A program made the translations under genes and the position numbers. Below the pieces are notes generated by a model that saw nothing but the letters and a program-made list of their open reading frames with translations, made no database searches and was not told the DNA's origin. Of a stretch of DNA of 11,855 bases, positions 5,498 to 11,855 are shown in pieces; positions within the stretch are counted from its first letter, which is position 1; each line of letters starts with the position of its first letter. The stretch comes from Propionibacteriaceae bacterium (GTDB taxonomy: Bacteria; Actinomycetota; Actinomycetes; Propionibacteriales; Propionibacteriaceae), in contig PMBM01000172.1 of the NCBI GenBank assembly GCA_003153855.1, positions 1,139 through 12,993 on the forward strand. The letters are read 5' to 3'.

Positions 5498-7038
5498 CGC
5501 ACGGATTCCCTTCCCATGGTCATGAGGTGCATGAGGCTCTCCTGAGTGGCCTCAGACCGCGGCACATCGCCGGTGATACGGCCTTCAGAGATGGTGTAGA
5601 TCCGATCACACATTCCGAGCAGCTCAGGCAGTTCGGAGGAGATCATGACGACAGCCTTGCCAAGCTCCGCGAGCTTGTTGATCAGCCCGTAGATCTCATA
5701 CTTCGCACCCACGTCGATGCCGCGGGTGGGCTCATCGAGAATCAGGACGTCAGGGCCGGGCAACAACCACTTGCTGAGCACCACCTTCTGCTGGTTCCCT
5801 CCAGACAAGCGGCCCACGACCTCGTTGACACTCGGCGTCTTGATGTTCATGCTGATGCGGTACTCGTCCGCGGTGAGGTACTCGCGATCGCGGTCGATCA
5901 CCCCGAGACGAGCCAGCTTCGCCAGACCCACTGCACTGATGTTGGTTGCCACAGCCCCGATCAGGTTCAGCCCGTAGCGCTTGCGATCCTCTGTCACGTA
6001 GGCGATTCCGTGGGCAACCGCCTCGTCGACAGTCGCCGTCTTGATCTCCTTGTCGTCCTTGTACACCCGACCGCTGATCCCGGTCCCCCACAGCCGGCCG
6101 AAGATGCTCATCGCCAGCTCGGTACGTCCCGCTCCCATCAGCCCGGCGAACCCGACGATCTCACCGGACCGTACGAAGAAGGACGCCTTGTCCACCATCA
6201 CTCGCGAGGTCTGTACGGGATGGTGAACGGTCCAGTCCTCGACCCGGAAGAGCTCCCGGCCGATCACGGCATGTCTGTCGGGGTACATGTTGTTGAGCTC
6301 TCGCCCAACCATGGATTTGATGATGCGAGACTCCGTGGCGTCCGGCTGCGACATGTCGATGGTCTCGATCGTCTTCCCGTCCCGGATCACCGTGACCCGG
6401 TCAGCGATCCGGCGGATCTCACGGAGCTTGTGGGAGATGATGATGCAGGTGATGCCATGTGTGCGCAGGCCCGCGATGAGGTCGAGCAAATGGTTCGAGT
6501 CCTCGTCGTTGAGAGCGGCGGTCGGCTCGTCAAGGATCAGCATGGAGACGTCCTTGGCCAGGGCCTTGGCGATCTCAACCAGCTGCTGCTTGCCGACGCC
6601 GAGCTCGTAGACCTTCGTCTCGGGTCGTTCGTTCAGCCCCACACGGCGCAGCAGCTCTCTTGCCTCGTTGTTGGTGCGGTTCCAGTCGATGACTCCGTAC
6701 CGAGCGCGTTCGTTCCCCACAAAGATGTTCTCAGCGATGGACTGCAGCGGGTTGAGCGCGAGCTCCTGATGGATGATCGCGATGCCGGCTGCCTCGCTCG
6801 ACTTGATGTCTTTGAAGGCAGCTTCTTTGCCCTGAAACTCGATGGACCCGGTGTAGGTCCCAGGCGGGTAGACACCACTGAGGACCTTCATCAGGGTTGA
6901 CTTCCCAGCACCGTTCTCACCGCAGATGCCGTGGATCTCACCCCTAGCCACCTCAAGGTTCACGTCATTCAGCGCTCGAACGCCACTGAATTCCTTCACG
7001 ATCCCCCGCATGCGCAGGATCGGTGCGTCTTCAGACAT
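5494..7038 (-). CDS. mmsA: Sugar ABC transporter double ATP-binding protein, GguA/MmsA type
   Basis: This cytoplasmic ATPase powers the sugar importer and has two fused nucleotide-binding domains, as usual for the class II carbohydrate uptake family. From ATG 7038 it has 514 residues. Domain 1 has Walker [10 protein letters not shown] (40-48), a variant signature LGVGKQQ (146-152), Walker [11 protein letters not shown] (167-176) and the switch His203. Domain 2 has a degenerate Walker [10 protein letters not shown] (299-307, Arg for Lys), an intact signature LSGGNQQK (411-418) and Walker [13 protein letters not shown] (431-442). The degenerate second Walker A is normal for the family. The start was chosen because GAGGTGA stands six bases upstream and the protein then matches the usual length; the open frame to 7119 would run through the intergenic hairpin. 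It lies between the binding-protein and permease genes, with an ATGA overlap to the latter. Confidence 0.95.
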   Translation of the reverse strand: MSEDAPILRMRGIVKEFSGVRALNDVNLEVARGEIHGICGENGAGKSTLMKVLSGVYPPGTYTGSIEFQGKEAAFKDIKSSEAAGIAIIHQELALNPLQSIAENIFVGNERARYGVIDWNRTNNEARELLRRVGLNERPETKVYELGVGKQQLVEIAKALAKDVSMLILDEPTAALNDEDSNHLLDLIAGLRTHGITCIIISHKLREIRRIADRVTVIRDGKTIETIDMSQPDATESRIIKSMVGRELNNMYPDRHAVIGRELFRVEDWTVHHPVQTSRVMVDKASFFVRSGEIVGFAGLMGAGRTELAMSIFGRLWGTGISGRVYKDDKEIKTATVDEAVAHGIAYVTEDRKRYGLNLIGAVATNISAVGLAKLARLGVIDRDREYLTADEYRISMNIKTPSVNEVVGRLSGGNQQKVVLSKWLLPGPDVLILDEPTRGIDVGAKYEIYGLINKLAELGKAVVMISSELPELLGMCDRIYTISEGRITGDVPRSEATQESLMHLMTMGRESVR

Positions 7039-7077
7039 CTTCGTCACCTCAAGCCGTCGTGATTGGGAGCGTGCCAT

Positions 7078-7117
7078 GGGCGGGTTGACGGAGCCCGAAG
7101 GGTCCGCCAACCCGCCC
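7078..7117 (-). promoter_or_regulatory. Long hairpin between binding-protein and ATPase genes
   Basis: The arms 7078-7092 and 7103-7117 (GGGCGGGTTG-A-CGGA against TCCG-C-CAACCCGCCC) pair over 15 positions with one mismatch, around an inner CCC-GAA-GGG stem. The hairpin begins nine bases after the binding-protein stop. No T-run follows on the minus strand. Such stems between binding-protein and downstream transporter genes commonly stabilise the upstream message or partly terminate, giving excess binding protein. Confidence 0.7.
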
Positions 7118-7125
7118 ATTGTGGA

Positions 7126-8250
7126 TCACAGACCGACGTCTGAGGCCTTCAGGAAGCCGGAGTCGATCAACTTGCTCTGCACGAGGTCCTTGGTGACTAC
7201 CTCAGGAGTGATCAGGAAGGACGGAACGACCTTGATCCCGTTGTTGTACGTCTTGGTGTCGTTGACATCAACCGTCGTGCCCTTGGTGATCTGCTGGATC
7301 ATCGTGAACACCTGGTCGCCCAGCTTGCGGGTGTCCTTCCAGACGGTCATGGACTGCTCGCCAGCCAGGATGGCCTTGACATTGGCCTTGTCGCCGTCCT
7401 GACCGGTGATCATGGGCCAGTCGGTTCCCACCTTGTAGCCGGCGCTCTTCAGAGACGCCTCGATGCCGATCGCCAGGGAGTCGTTCGGAGACAGAACTGC
7501 CTGAACCTTCTTGCCCGTGTAGAAGGAGGAGAGCCTGTTGTCCATCTCGGCCTGAGCCTTGTCCGAAGCCCACGCAGAGATACCGATGGAAGCCCAGTCG
7601 GCGTCGGACTTGGGTGACTTGCTGCTGGGGACGACGAGAGTGCCCTTGGTGACGTAGGGGAGAAGGACATCCCAGGCGCCGGAGAAGAAGTACTTGGCGT
7701 TGTTGTCGTCGGGGCTGCCGGCGAACGGCTCGATGGTGATCGGCGTCGTCGCCGAGTCGAGCTTCAGCTGGTCCTTGAGGAAGTTCCCCTGAAGCTGGCC
7801 GACCTTGTAGTTGTCGAAGGTGGCGTAGTAGTCCACGTTCGGGCTGCCGTTGATCAGGCGGTCGTAGGCGATCACCTTGGCTCCCTGCTTCGCCGCGGTG
7901 TCCAGCACCGGGCCCAGCGCGGTTCCGTCGATGGCTGCGATCACGAGGATCTTGGCGCCGCCGGCGATCTGGTTCTGGATCTGGCTGATCTGCTGGTCGA
8001 CCTTGTTGTCCGCGTACTGAAGGTCAACTGTGCAGCCGGCAGCCTTGAGCTTGGTCTGCAACTGCGCTCCGTCGTTGATCCAGCGCTCCAGGGTGCGGGT
8101 AGGCATCGTGATGCCCACGTTGCAGGCAATGGTGGCTGCGTTGGCTGAGCTGCCGCCGGCGGTCGCCGTCGTGGCCCCGCTGCAACCAGTCATCGAGACA
8201 GCCAATGCGCCGACCGCGAAGACTGTGGCGATTCGAGTAATGCGCGACAT
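7126..8250 (-). CDS. chvE: Multiple-sugar-binding lipoprotein, ChvE type
   Basis: This is the extracellular substrate-binding subunit of the adjacent ABC importer, of the periplasmic-binding-protein-like type 1 fold used for ribose, xylose and galactose. It has 374 residues with a lipoprotein signal peptide (basic SRITR, hydrophobic core 8-20) and lipobox MTGC, so lipidation at Cys23 would anchor it outside the membrane. Family features include VGITMPTRTLERW (45-57), AYDRLI (128-133), SPNDSLAIG (254-262) and TGQDGD (282-287); Asp130, Arg131, Asn256 and Asp285 sit where ChvE/XylF relatives contact the sugar ring. Two further cysteines (43, 73) could form a disulfide. ATG 8250 has AGAGAGGA seven bases upstream (spacer ACACG plus two). 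It is first in the operon with mmsA and mmsB. The exact sugar is not decidable from sequence; the call to ChvE rather than XylF is by neighbours and lengths. Confidence 0.92.
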   Translation of the reverse strand: MSRITRIATVFAVGALAVSMTGCSGATTATAGGSSANAATIACNVGITMPTRTLERWINDGAQLQTKLKAAGCTVDLQYADNKVDQQISQIQNQIAGGAKILVIAAIDGTALGPVLDTAAKQGAKVIAYDRLINGSPNVDYYATFDNYKVGQLQGNFLKDQLKLDSATTPITIEPFAGSPDDNNAKYFFSGAWDVLLPYVTKGTLVVPSSKSPKSDADWASIGISAWASDKAQAEMDNRLSSFYTGKKVQAVLSPNDSLAIGIEASLKSAGYKVGTDWPMITGQDGDKANVKAILAGEQSMTVWKDTRKLGDQVFTMIQQITKGTTVDVNDTKTYNNGIKVVPSFLITPEVVTKDLVQSKLIDSGFLKASDVGL

Positions 8251-8280
8251 CGTGTTCCTCTCTGAATCACGTCGTCATGA

Positions 8281-8318
8281 CACCGGCACATGTCGTACCG
8301 GTGGGGAGATTGCCCCAC
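8281..8318. promoter_or_regulatory. Two adjacent inverted repeats in the chvE leader
   Basis: CACCGG (8281-8286) pairs with CCGGTG (8298-8303), and GTGGGG (8301-8306) pairs with CCCCAC (8313-8318). The two stems share GTG and are mutually exclusive, so the leader RNA of chvE could fold in two ways, or these could be operator half-sites. They lie 31-68 bp upstream of the start codon. Confidence 0.35.
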
Positions 8319-8382
8319 AGCAACCTTGTTAGTTAGTGCCCGCAACATATCGCCACTCGCCAACGCTCGCCTCCGGGTAGGC

Positions 8383-8399
8383 GTAACGATTGAGTAACG
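8383..8399. repeat. Phased direct repeat GTAACG upstream of chvE
   Basis: GTAACG occurs at 8383-8388 and 8394-8399, 11 bp apart, that is one helical turn, about 135-150 bp upstream of the chvE start. Spacing of one turn suits an activator or repressor binding on one face of the DNA, but two hexamers alone are weak evidence. Confidence 0.3.
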
Positions 8400-8460
8400 G
8401 TCATGGTTTCGGCCTCCCGCAGGCAGGGTGAGCCCAGCGGGTGGTGCACAAAGTGGTCAT

Positions 8461-8497
8461 CGGATCGGTCGCGTGACGGAGACTTGCGCCCGATCCG
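8461..8497. repeat. 8-bp perfect inverted repeat upstream of chvE
   Basis: CGGATCGG (8461-8468) and CCGATCCG (8490-8497) are perfect complements separated by 21 bases, about 210-245 bp upstream of chvE. They could be paired operator half-sites or a stem in a long leader. No T-run adjoins it. Confidence 0.45.
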
Positions 8498-9115
8498 TCC
8501 CAATCGCCTACCATTAGGTCGGTGGTTGCAACATTTCAGAAACGGGTGGAATGACGGCAGGGTGACGAGACCATCGGACGCCACGGACGGGGAGGGCTGC
8601 CGAGACGTGCGCCGCGCTCGCTGACTCGCCTCCGCCCCTTGGGATCGGCGCACAGCGCAGCGGTTGTGCAGCTCCCGCCCGCGACGGAGACGCGGCTGAC
8701 TCCCTACGGCAGACCCGAGGCCCTCAAGCACGACTTCGCCGGCTACTGGTCAGGCCGCATCGCAGCCTGCCGCGACCACTACGGCTGCTTACCGACGGCT
8801 TCACCAGGCTGACGCCCGCGCCGTGAGCTACCCTTCCCCGGCCGAGGCGAACAGGCGGAAGCGGTCCTAGCGCGCACGGGTCGGATGATCCCTGGCTGGT
8901 GGGTCTGAGCACCCACCCGCCCGACCCCGCTGGCTGGGGGGCTCTCGGGGTGGCGACGTAGTGCGTTGATGAGCGGGAATGCCGTATCGCGGTGAAGTCG
9001 TTCTCTCTTCGATCTTCACAGGGCCCCTGCGAATCGAACAGTCCGTGGGTGCGCTCCGCCTCGCGGACCCGATGCTGCGCCCGGCCAGCCAGGACGACCG
9101 TGCGAACCGGTTACC

Positions 9116-10165
9116 TCATGCCGGGGGTCGATAAGGCGCCGTACTTGACCTCATGACCAGCCTGGTGGGCAGGATCAGGTGCTCCTCAGTCCCGTTGCCG
9201 TCCAGGAGCGCGAGAAGCAACCGGACCGCCTCTGCCCCCATCTGATGGAGAGGTTGGGCCGACGTCGTCAGCGGCGGTGACGCATTCGCTGCCTCGGGAA
9301 CGTTGTCGAAACCGACGACCGACAGATCGTCGGGCACGCTCAACCCCAGCTCGTTCGCCACTTCCATGACGCGGATCGCGGACAGGTCGTTGGCGGCAAA
9401 GACGGCGGTCGGGCGGTCGGGCCGCTCGAGGAGCTCCCGCGCTGCCTGCGTGGTCTCCGACGCCCGGTACCCGCCAACGCGCACCAGCGCCGAGTCGAAT
9501 GGGATTCCGGCCGCCTCGAGAGCCTCACGGTAACCCTGCTCGCGGCGGCTCGCCGAGGCGAGATCGACTCGGCCTCTCACATGCGCGATCCGCCGGTGCC
9601 CGAGGTCGATCAGGTGCTGTGTCGCCTCGCGAGCGCCGGCGACGTTGTCGGCCTCGATCGTGCTCGCCCCCGAGTTCCCGGTATGGGGGTCGATCGCGAC
9701 AACGGGGATGGTGGCGTTCGTGACGACGGCGGTGGGGGCCACGATCACGGCACCGTCGATCAATGTCCCGGCGAGTCGCGACAGCGACCGCCGTTCCCAA
9801 CCGACGTGGTTGTGCTCCAGGTTGCCGGAGTACGCGAGCAGCTCGTACCCGGTCCCCTCGGCCGCCGAGGAGATGCCTTTCAGCAGCTCGGTGGAGAAGG
9901 GCTCGAACTCCGGCACGAGTATCCCGAGGACGTTGGTGCTCTGCCGGCGAAGGCTGCTGGCCACGAGCGACGACTCGTAGCCGAGCTGCACCACGACATC
10001 CATGACCTTGTCGTACGTCTCGGGAGACACGCCGTAGCGGTCGTTGATGACCTTCGACACTGTGGAGACCGAGACGTCTGCAGCAAGAGCGACGTCCACG
10101 ATCGTCACCCGGGTGGGAATCGCCCGGGTCGGCGAGCGACGCGGACGGCTGGCACTCATGGTCAC
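9116..10165 (-). CDS. LacI-family transcriptional repressor
   Basis: This is a sugar-responsive DNA-binding regulator of 349 residues (347 from ATG 10159). The N-terminal LacI helix-turn-helix is VTIVDVALAADVSVSTVSKVINDRYGVSPETYDKV (from residue 20; recognition helix about 32-41), followed by a hinge helix LVASSLRRQST (67-77) that in relatives inserts into the central CG of the operator. The rest is the periplasmic-binding-like effector domain, with TNVLGILVPEF (77-87), IDLGHRRIAHVRG and VFAANDLSAI recognisable, and a C-terminal region ending in LPTRLVMRSS as in close relatives. It is divergent from the binding-protein gene at 10310, and a perfect palindrome lies between them, so it most likely represses that transporter and itself. 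No Shine-Dalgarno precedes either start, and a TAGCGT -10 lies six bases before the GTG, which suggests leaderless translation. The inducer is unknown. Confidence 0.93.
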   Translation of the reverse strand: MTMSASRPRRSPTRAIPTRVTIVDVALAADVSVSTVSKVINDRYGVSPETYDKVMDVVVQLGYESSLVASSLRRQSTNVLGILVPEFEPFSTELLKGISSAAEGTGYELLAYSGNLEHNHVGWERRSLSRLAGTLIDGAVIVAPTAVVTNATIPVVAIDPHTGNSGASTIEADNVAGAREATQHLIDLGHRRIAHVRGRVDLASASRREQGYREALEAAGIPFDSALVRVGGYRASETTQAARELLERPDRPTAVFAANDLSAIRVMEVANELGLSVPDDLSVVGFDNVPEAANASPPLTTSAQPLHQMGAEAVRLLLALLDGNGTEEHLILPTRLVMRSSTAPYRPPA

Positions 10166-10171
10166 GGGGTA

Positions 10172-10177
10172 ACGCTA
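10172..10177 (-). promoter_or_regulatory. Candidate -10 element of the LacI-family gene
   Basis: On the minus strand TAGCGT (10177-10172) is followed by six bases and then GTG at 10165, so transcription could begin on the first base of the start codon. The lack of any purine-rich ribosome-binding site agrees with a leaderless message, which is common in actinobacteria. No convincing -35 is seen. Confidence 0.4.
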
Positions 10178-10209
10178 GCCCATGACGTGCCTCGCTGCAT
10201 CGTTGTGGA

Positions 10210-10229
10210 AAACGTTATCGATAACGTTT
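10210..10229. promoter_or_regulatory. Perfect 20-bp palindromic operator for the LacI-family repressor
   Basis: AAACGTTATCGATAACGTTT is a perfect palindrome; its arms are 10210-10219 and 10220-10229. LacI-family operators are palindromes of this length, though the very centre here is C|G within ATCGAT, as needed for hinge-helix insertion. It lies 44 bp from the repressor start and overlaps the first two bases of the -35 of the divergent binding-protein promoter, so binding would block that promoter and probably also the repressor's own. Confidence 0.88.
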
Positions 10230-10256
10230 GACGAAGGGTTGCAACCATGCCAAGAT
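10228..10256 (+). promoter_or_regulatory. Promoter of the family 1 binding-protein operon
   Basis: TTGACG (10228-10233) is a near-consensus -35; exactly 17 bases later CAAGAT (10251-10256) serves as a weaker -10. The -35 shares two bases with the 20-bp operator. The spacer contains the 10-bp palindrome GGTTGCAACC (10237-10246), a possible second regulatory site. The expected leader of about 45 bases contains a small stem GGCAG/CTGCC (10263-10267, 10274-10278). Confidence 0.65.
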
Positions 10257-10309
10257 CCAAACGGCAGGGATCACTGCCAACGGTCAAAGAGGACTGAGAG
10301 GTCTGTCGT

Positions 10310-11605
10310 ATGCTCCACACAGTCAAGGGCTCGGCACTGCTCGCGTTGGGTGCAAGCGTCGCGCTTGTGCTCTCCGGATGCTCAGGCGCCCCGTCGGCTA
10401 CCGTCTCGTCGAGTGGCCCGGTCACCATGACCTTCTGGCACAACTCGACCACGGGCGACGGTCTGAAGTACTGGCAGGACACTGTCGCGGCGTTCGAGAA
10501 GGAGAACCCGAACGTCACCATCAACATCCAGGCCATCCAGAACGAGGACATGGACGGCAAGCTCCAGACCGCGCTCAACTCGGGCGACGGTCCCACGATC
10601 TTCATGGCCCGTGGCGGCGGCAAACTCGCCGACGTCGTTGCGGCTGACAAGGTGATGGACATCACCAGCCAGATCAGCTCCGACGTGAAGTCGGCCTACG
10701 GCTCCGCGATCTTCAGCGCCTTCACGATCGACGGCAAGATCTACGGCATGCCAACGTCGGTACTGCCCGGCGGCATCTACTACAGCAAGGACCTCTTCAA
10801 GCAGGCCGGAATCACCACGCCTCCGACGACGTTCGACGAGCTGAACGCGGACGTCACCAAGCTCAAGTCCGCCGGTGTGACCCCGATCGCCCTGGGCGGC
10901 AAGGACGCGTGGCCCGCGGCTCACTGGTACTACTTCTTCGCACTCAGGGACTGCTCCAAGGACGTCATGAACGCCGCCGCGGCAAAGAAGGACTTCTCCG
11001 ACGGCTGCTGGACCAAGGCGGGCGAGGACCTCAAGGCCTTCAGCTCCACCGAGCCGTTCAACACCGGCTTCCTCACGACGTCGGCTCAGCAGGGCGCAGG
11101 CAGCTCGGCCGGCATGCTGGCCAACCACAAGGCAGCCATGGAGCTCATGGGCGCGTGGGACCCAGGCGTCATCGCCGACCTCACCTCGGACAAGAAGGCA
11201 CTGCCCGACCTGGGCTGGTTCCCGTTCCCCGCAACCACCGGCGGCGCAGGTGACCCGAGCGCGATGATGGGTGGTTCCGACGGCTTCGCATGCCTGAAGA
11301 CCGCACCGGCGGCGTGCGTTCAGTTCCTGAACTTCATCGCTAGCAAGTCCAACCAGGAGGGGTACGCCACGGCGTTCAAGACCCTTCCGGCGAGCCAGCA
11401 GGCCCAAAGCGTCGTCAGCGACCCGGCCCTCAAGGACGTGCTGTCGTCGTACAACAAGGCCTCGTACGTGATGCTGTGGCTCGACACGATGTACGGCCAG
11501 AACGTCGGCAACGCACTCAACGGAGGTGTCGTCAACATGCTGGCGGGCAAGGGCAGCCCCGCTGACATCGTCACTGCGGTGAAGACTGCTGCGGCCAAGG
11601 GTTAG
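10310..11605 (+). CDS. Family 1 extracellular sugar-binding lipoprotein
   Basis: This is the substrate-binding subunit of a class I carbohydrate ABC importer (maltose/oligosaccharide type). It has 431 residues with a signal peptide and a classic lipobox LSGC, lipidated at Cys24. The mature part starts with a Ser/Thr/Ala-rich linker, then VTMTFWHNSTTGDGLKYWQD (38-57), the usual beginning of the SBP_bac_1 fold; DGKIYGMPTSVLPGGIYYSKDLFKQAGI (141-168) is the family's most conserved stretch. Trp201, Trp206, Trp283 and Trp303 are candidate sugar-stacking residues. Four mature cysteines (215, 233, 328, 336) could form two disulfides. ATG 10310 has AGAGG eight bases upstream. It is first in an operon with the permease that starts 14 bp after its stop, and it is controlled by the palindrome upstream and probably the divergent LacI-family protein. 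Substrate is unknown, but regulator and family suggest an oligosaccharide or glycoside. Confidence 0.94.
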   Translation: MLHTVKGSALLALGASVALVLSGCSGAPSATVSSSGPVTMTFWHNSTTGDGLKYWQDTVAAFEKENPNVTINIQAIQNEDMDGKLQTALNSGDGPTIFMARGGGKLADVVAADKVMDITSQISSDVKSAYGSAIFSAFTIDGKIYGMPTSVLPGGIYYSKDLFKQAGITTPPTTFDELNADVTKLKSAGVTPIALGGKDAWPAAHWYYFFALRDCSKDVMNAAAAKKDFSDGCWTKAGEDLKAFSSTEPFNTGFLTTSAQQGAGSSAGMLANHKAAMELMGAWDPGVIADLTSDKKALPDLGWFPFPATTGGAGDPSAMMGGSDGFACLKTAPAACVQFLNFIASKSNQEGYATAFKTLPASQQAQSVVSDPALKDVLSSYNKASYVMLWLDTMYGQNVGNALNGGVVNMLAGKGSPADIVTAVKTAAAKG

Positions 11606-11619
11606 TCACTAGGAGCCTC

Positions 11620-11855
11620 ATGAGCGAATCAGCAGAAGCACTAGCCACACGCTCGTCGGGTTCTCAGGCGGCAAGGGACGGCGCCGTTCAGGCGCCGTCC
11701 CGGGCCGACCGCCCCGGACGACGCAAGGCCGACTGGCGCCAGCGCCTCGAGATCGCGCTCCTGTCGGGGCCGGCAATCATCATCTTCCTGACCTTCGTCA
11801 TCTTTCCCGTGTTCATGGCGGCCTACTACGGCTTCTTCAAATGGAAGGGTTTCGG
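11620..11855 (+). CDS. Sugar ABC transporter permease, MalF/UgpA type (3' end outside window)
   Basis: The first 78 residues are visible. ATG 11620 follows AGGAG (11611-11615) by four bases and lies 14 bp after the binding-protein stop. The protein starts with a hydrophilic, charged cytoplasmic N-terminus of about 45 residues, then a first membrane segment, IALLSGPAIIIFLTFVIFPV (about 45-64), and FMAAYYGFFKWKGFG. The PxxxxxxxFxxFPxxxxxYYGFF pattern is typical of the first helix of class I sugar permeases (BPD_transp_1, MalF-like), which pair with a MalG-like partner normally encoded next. A perfect 11-bp inverted repeat lies within the N-terminal coding region. Confidence 0.9.
   Translation, partial: MSESAEALATRSSGSQAARDGAVQAPSRADRPGRRKADWRQRLEIALLSGPAIIIFLTFVIFPVFMAAYYGFFKWKGF
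11675..11701 (+). repeat. Perfect 11-bp hairpin inside the permease N-terminal codons
   Basis: GGGACGGCGCC (11675-11685) and GGCGCCGTCCC (11691-11701) are perfect complements with a 5-base loop GTTCA. The stem is almost all G-C and begins 55 bases after the permease start codon. The binding-protein-permease gap of 14 bp leaves no room for an intergenic stem, so this may serve the same purpose (limiting permease expression or stabilising the binding-protein message). Confidence 0.7.

Larger units (their letters stand above)
8251..9115. other. 865-bp gene-poor region between transporter operon and LacI gene
   Basis: No frame here has a convincing start and protein-like composition. The part next to chvE (8251-8560) must hold its promoter and leader and is rich in inverted repeats, listed separately. 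In 8597-8812 (+) an open frame without a good start reads GIGAHSAAVVQLPPATETRL, then PYGRPEALKHDFAGYWSGRI and AACRDHYG before a stop at 8810; it looks more protein-like than its surroundings and may be a remnant of unknown origin. A 7-bp hairpin, GGTGGGT/ACCCACC (8898-8904, 8911-8917), could be a terminator. I saw nothing distinctive in 8930-9115 beyond minor palindromes. Confidence 0.6.

Noticed and set aside
5479..6900. 473-codon open frame on the plus strand
   Set aside because: It is exactly antisense to the ATPase gene, whose motifs are unmistakable; the plus frame has no domain and arises from GC-rich codon bias.
7039..7119. Upstream extension of the ATPase frame to 7119
   Set aside because: It would translate the intergenic hairpin; the start at 7038 has a good ribosome-binding site and gives the family length.
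8333..8731. 132-codon minus-strand frame upstream of chvE
   Set aside because: Composition is Arg/Ser/Pro-rich, there is no ribosome-binding site, and it overlaps the expected promoter and leader of chvE.
10382..11407. 341-codon open frame on the minus strand
   Set aside because: It is antisense to the family 1 binding-protein gene and has a low-complexity Arg/Gly/Val-rich composition with no family motif.
1..11855. CRISPR array, rRNA, replication origin or riboswitch
   Set aside because: No regularly spaced repeats, rRNA-like sequence, DnaA-box clusters or recognisable riboswitch core were seen on reading both strands.

Overview
The window is high-GC DNA with actinobacterial features: GC-rich third codon positions, GTG starts, tRNA-type sequence without an encoded CCA, and lipoprotein solute-binding proteins. 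I cannot name the genus. It splits into a mobile segment on the left (about 1-4060) and a sugar-uptake region on the right (about 4060-11855).

Left part. Bases 1-480 (+) encode the C-terminal part of an IS110-family transposase that enters from outside the window. A gene-poor stretch (481-1133) follows, with short direct and inverted repeats and probably decayed sequence. Three minus-strand genes come next. In transcription order they are a tyrosine integrase (3882 to 2737), an AbiEi-type antitoxin/repressor (2617 to 2051) and an AbiEii nucleotidyltransferase toxin (2039 to 1134), so a type IV toxin-antitoxin pair sits directly downstream of an integrase. Just beyond the integrase N-terminus lies a sequence that reads as the 3' end of a tRNA (T-loop to discriminator, 4039-4061), best matching initiator tRNA-fMet from memory, and then a very strong hairpin terminator (4067-4110). 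No 5' half of a tRNA is present. This is the arrangement expected at the integrase-side end of an element integrated into a tRNA gene: element to the left, original chromosome to the right.

Right part. A minus-strand operon encodes a complete ChvE/GguA/GguB (MmsA/MmsB) type monosaccharide ABC transporter: lipoprotein binding protein (8250 to 7126), double-ATPase (7038 to 5494) and permease (5497 to 4292). A long hairpin separates the binding-protein gene from the ATPase gene, and an ATGA overlap joins ATPase and permease. A gene-poor 865-bp stretch (8251-9115) rich in inverted repeats follows. Next is a divergent pair: a LacI-family repressor (minus, 10165 to 9116) and a second sugar ABC system of the other class (family 1 binding lipoprotein at 10310-11605, then the start of a MalF-like permease at 11620, cut by the window end). 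A perfect 20-bp palindrome at 10210-10229 lies between them, touching the -35 of the binding-protein promoter. It is very probably the operator of the adjacent repressor.

I found no CRISPR array, rRNA, complete tRNA or clearly undescribed multi-gene system. The observations most worth following are the tRNA-type attachment junction with tandem 11-bp repeats beside the integrase, the AbiE pair on that element, the palindromic operator, a short motif shared by both transporter control regions, and an 11-bp perfect hairpin inside the first codons of the second permease.
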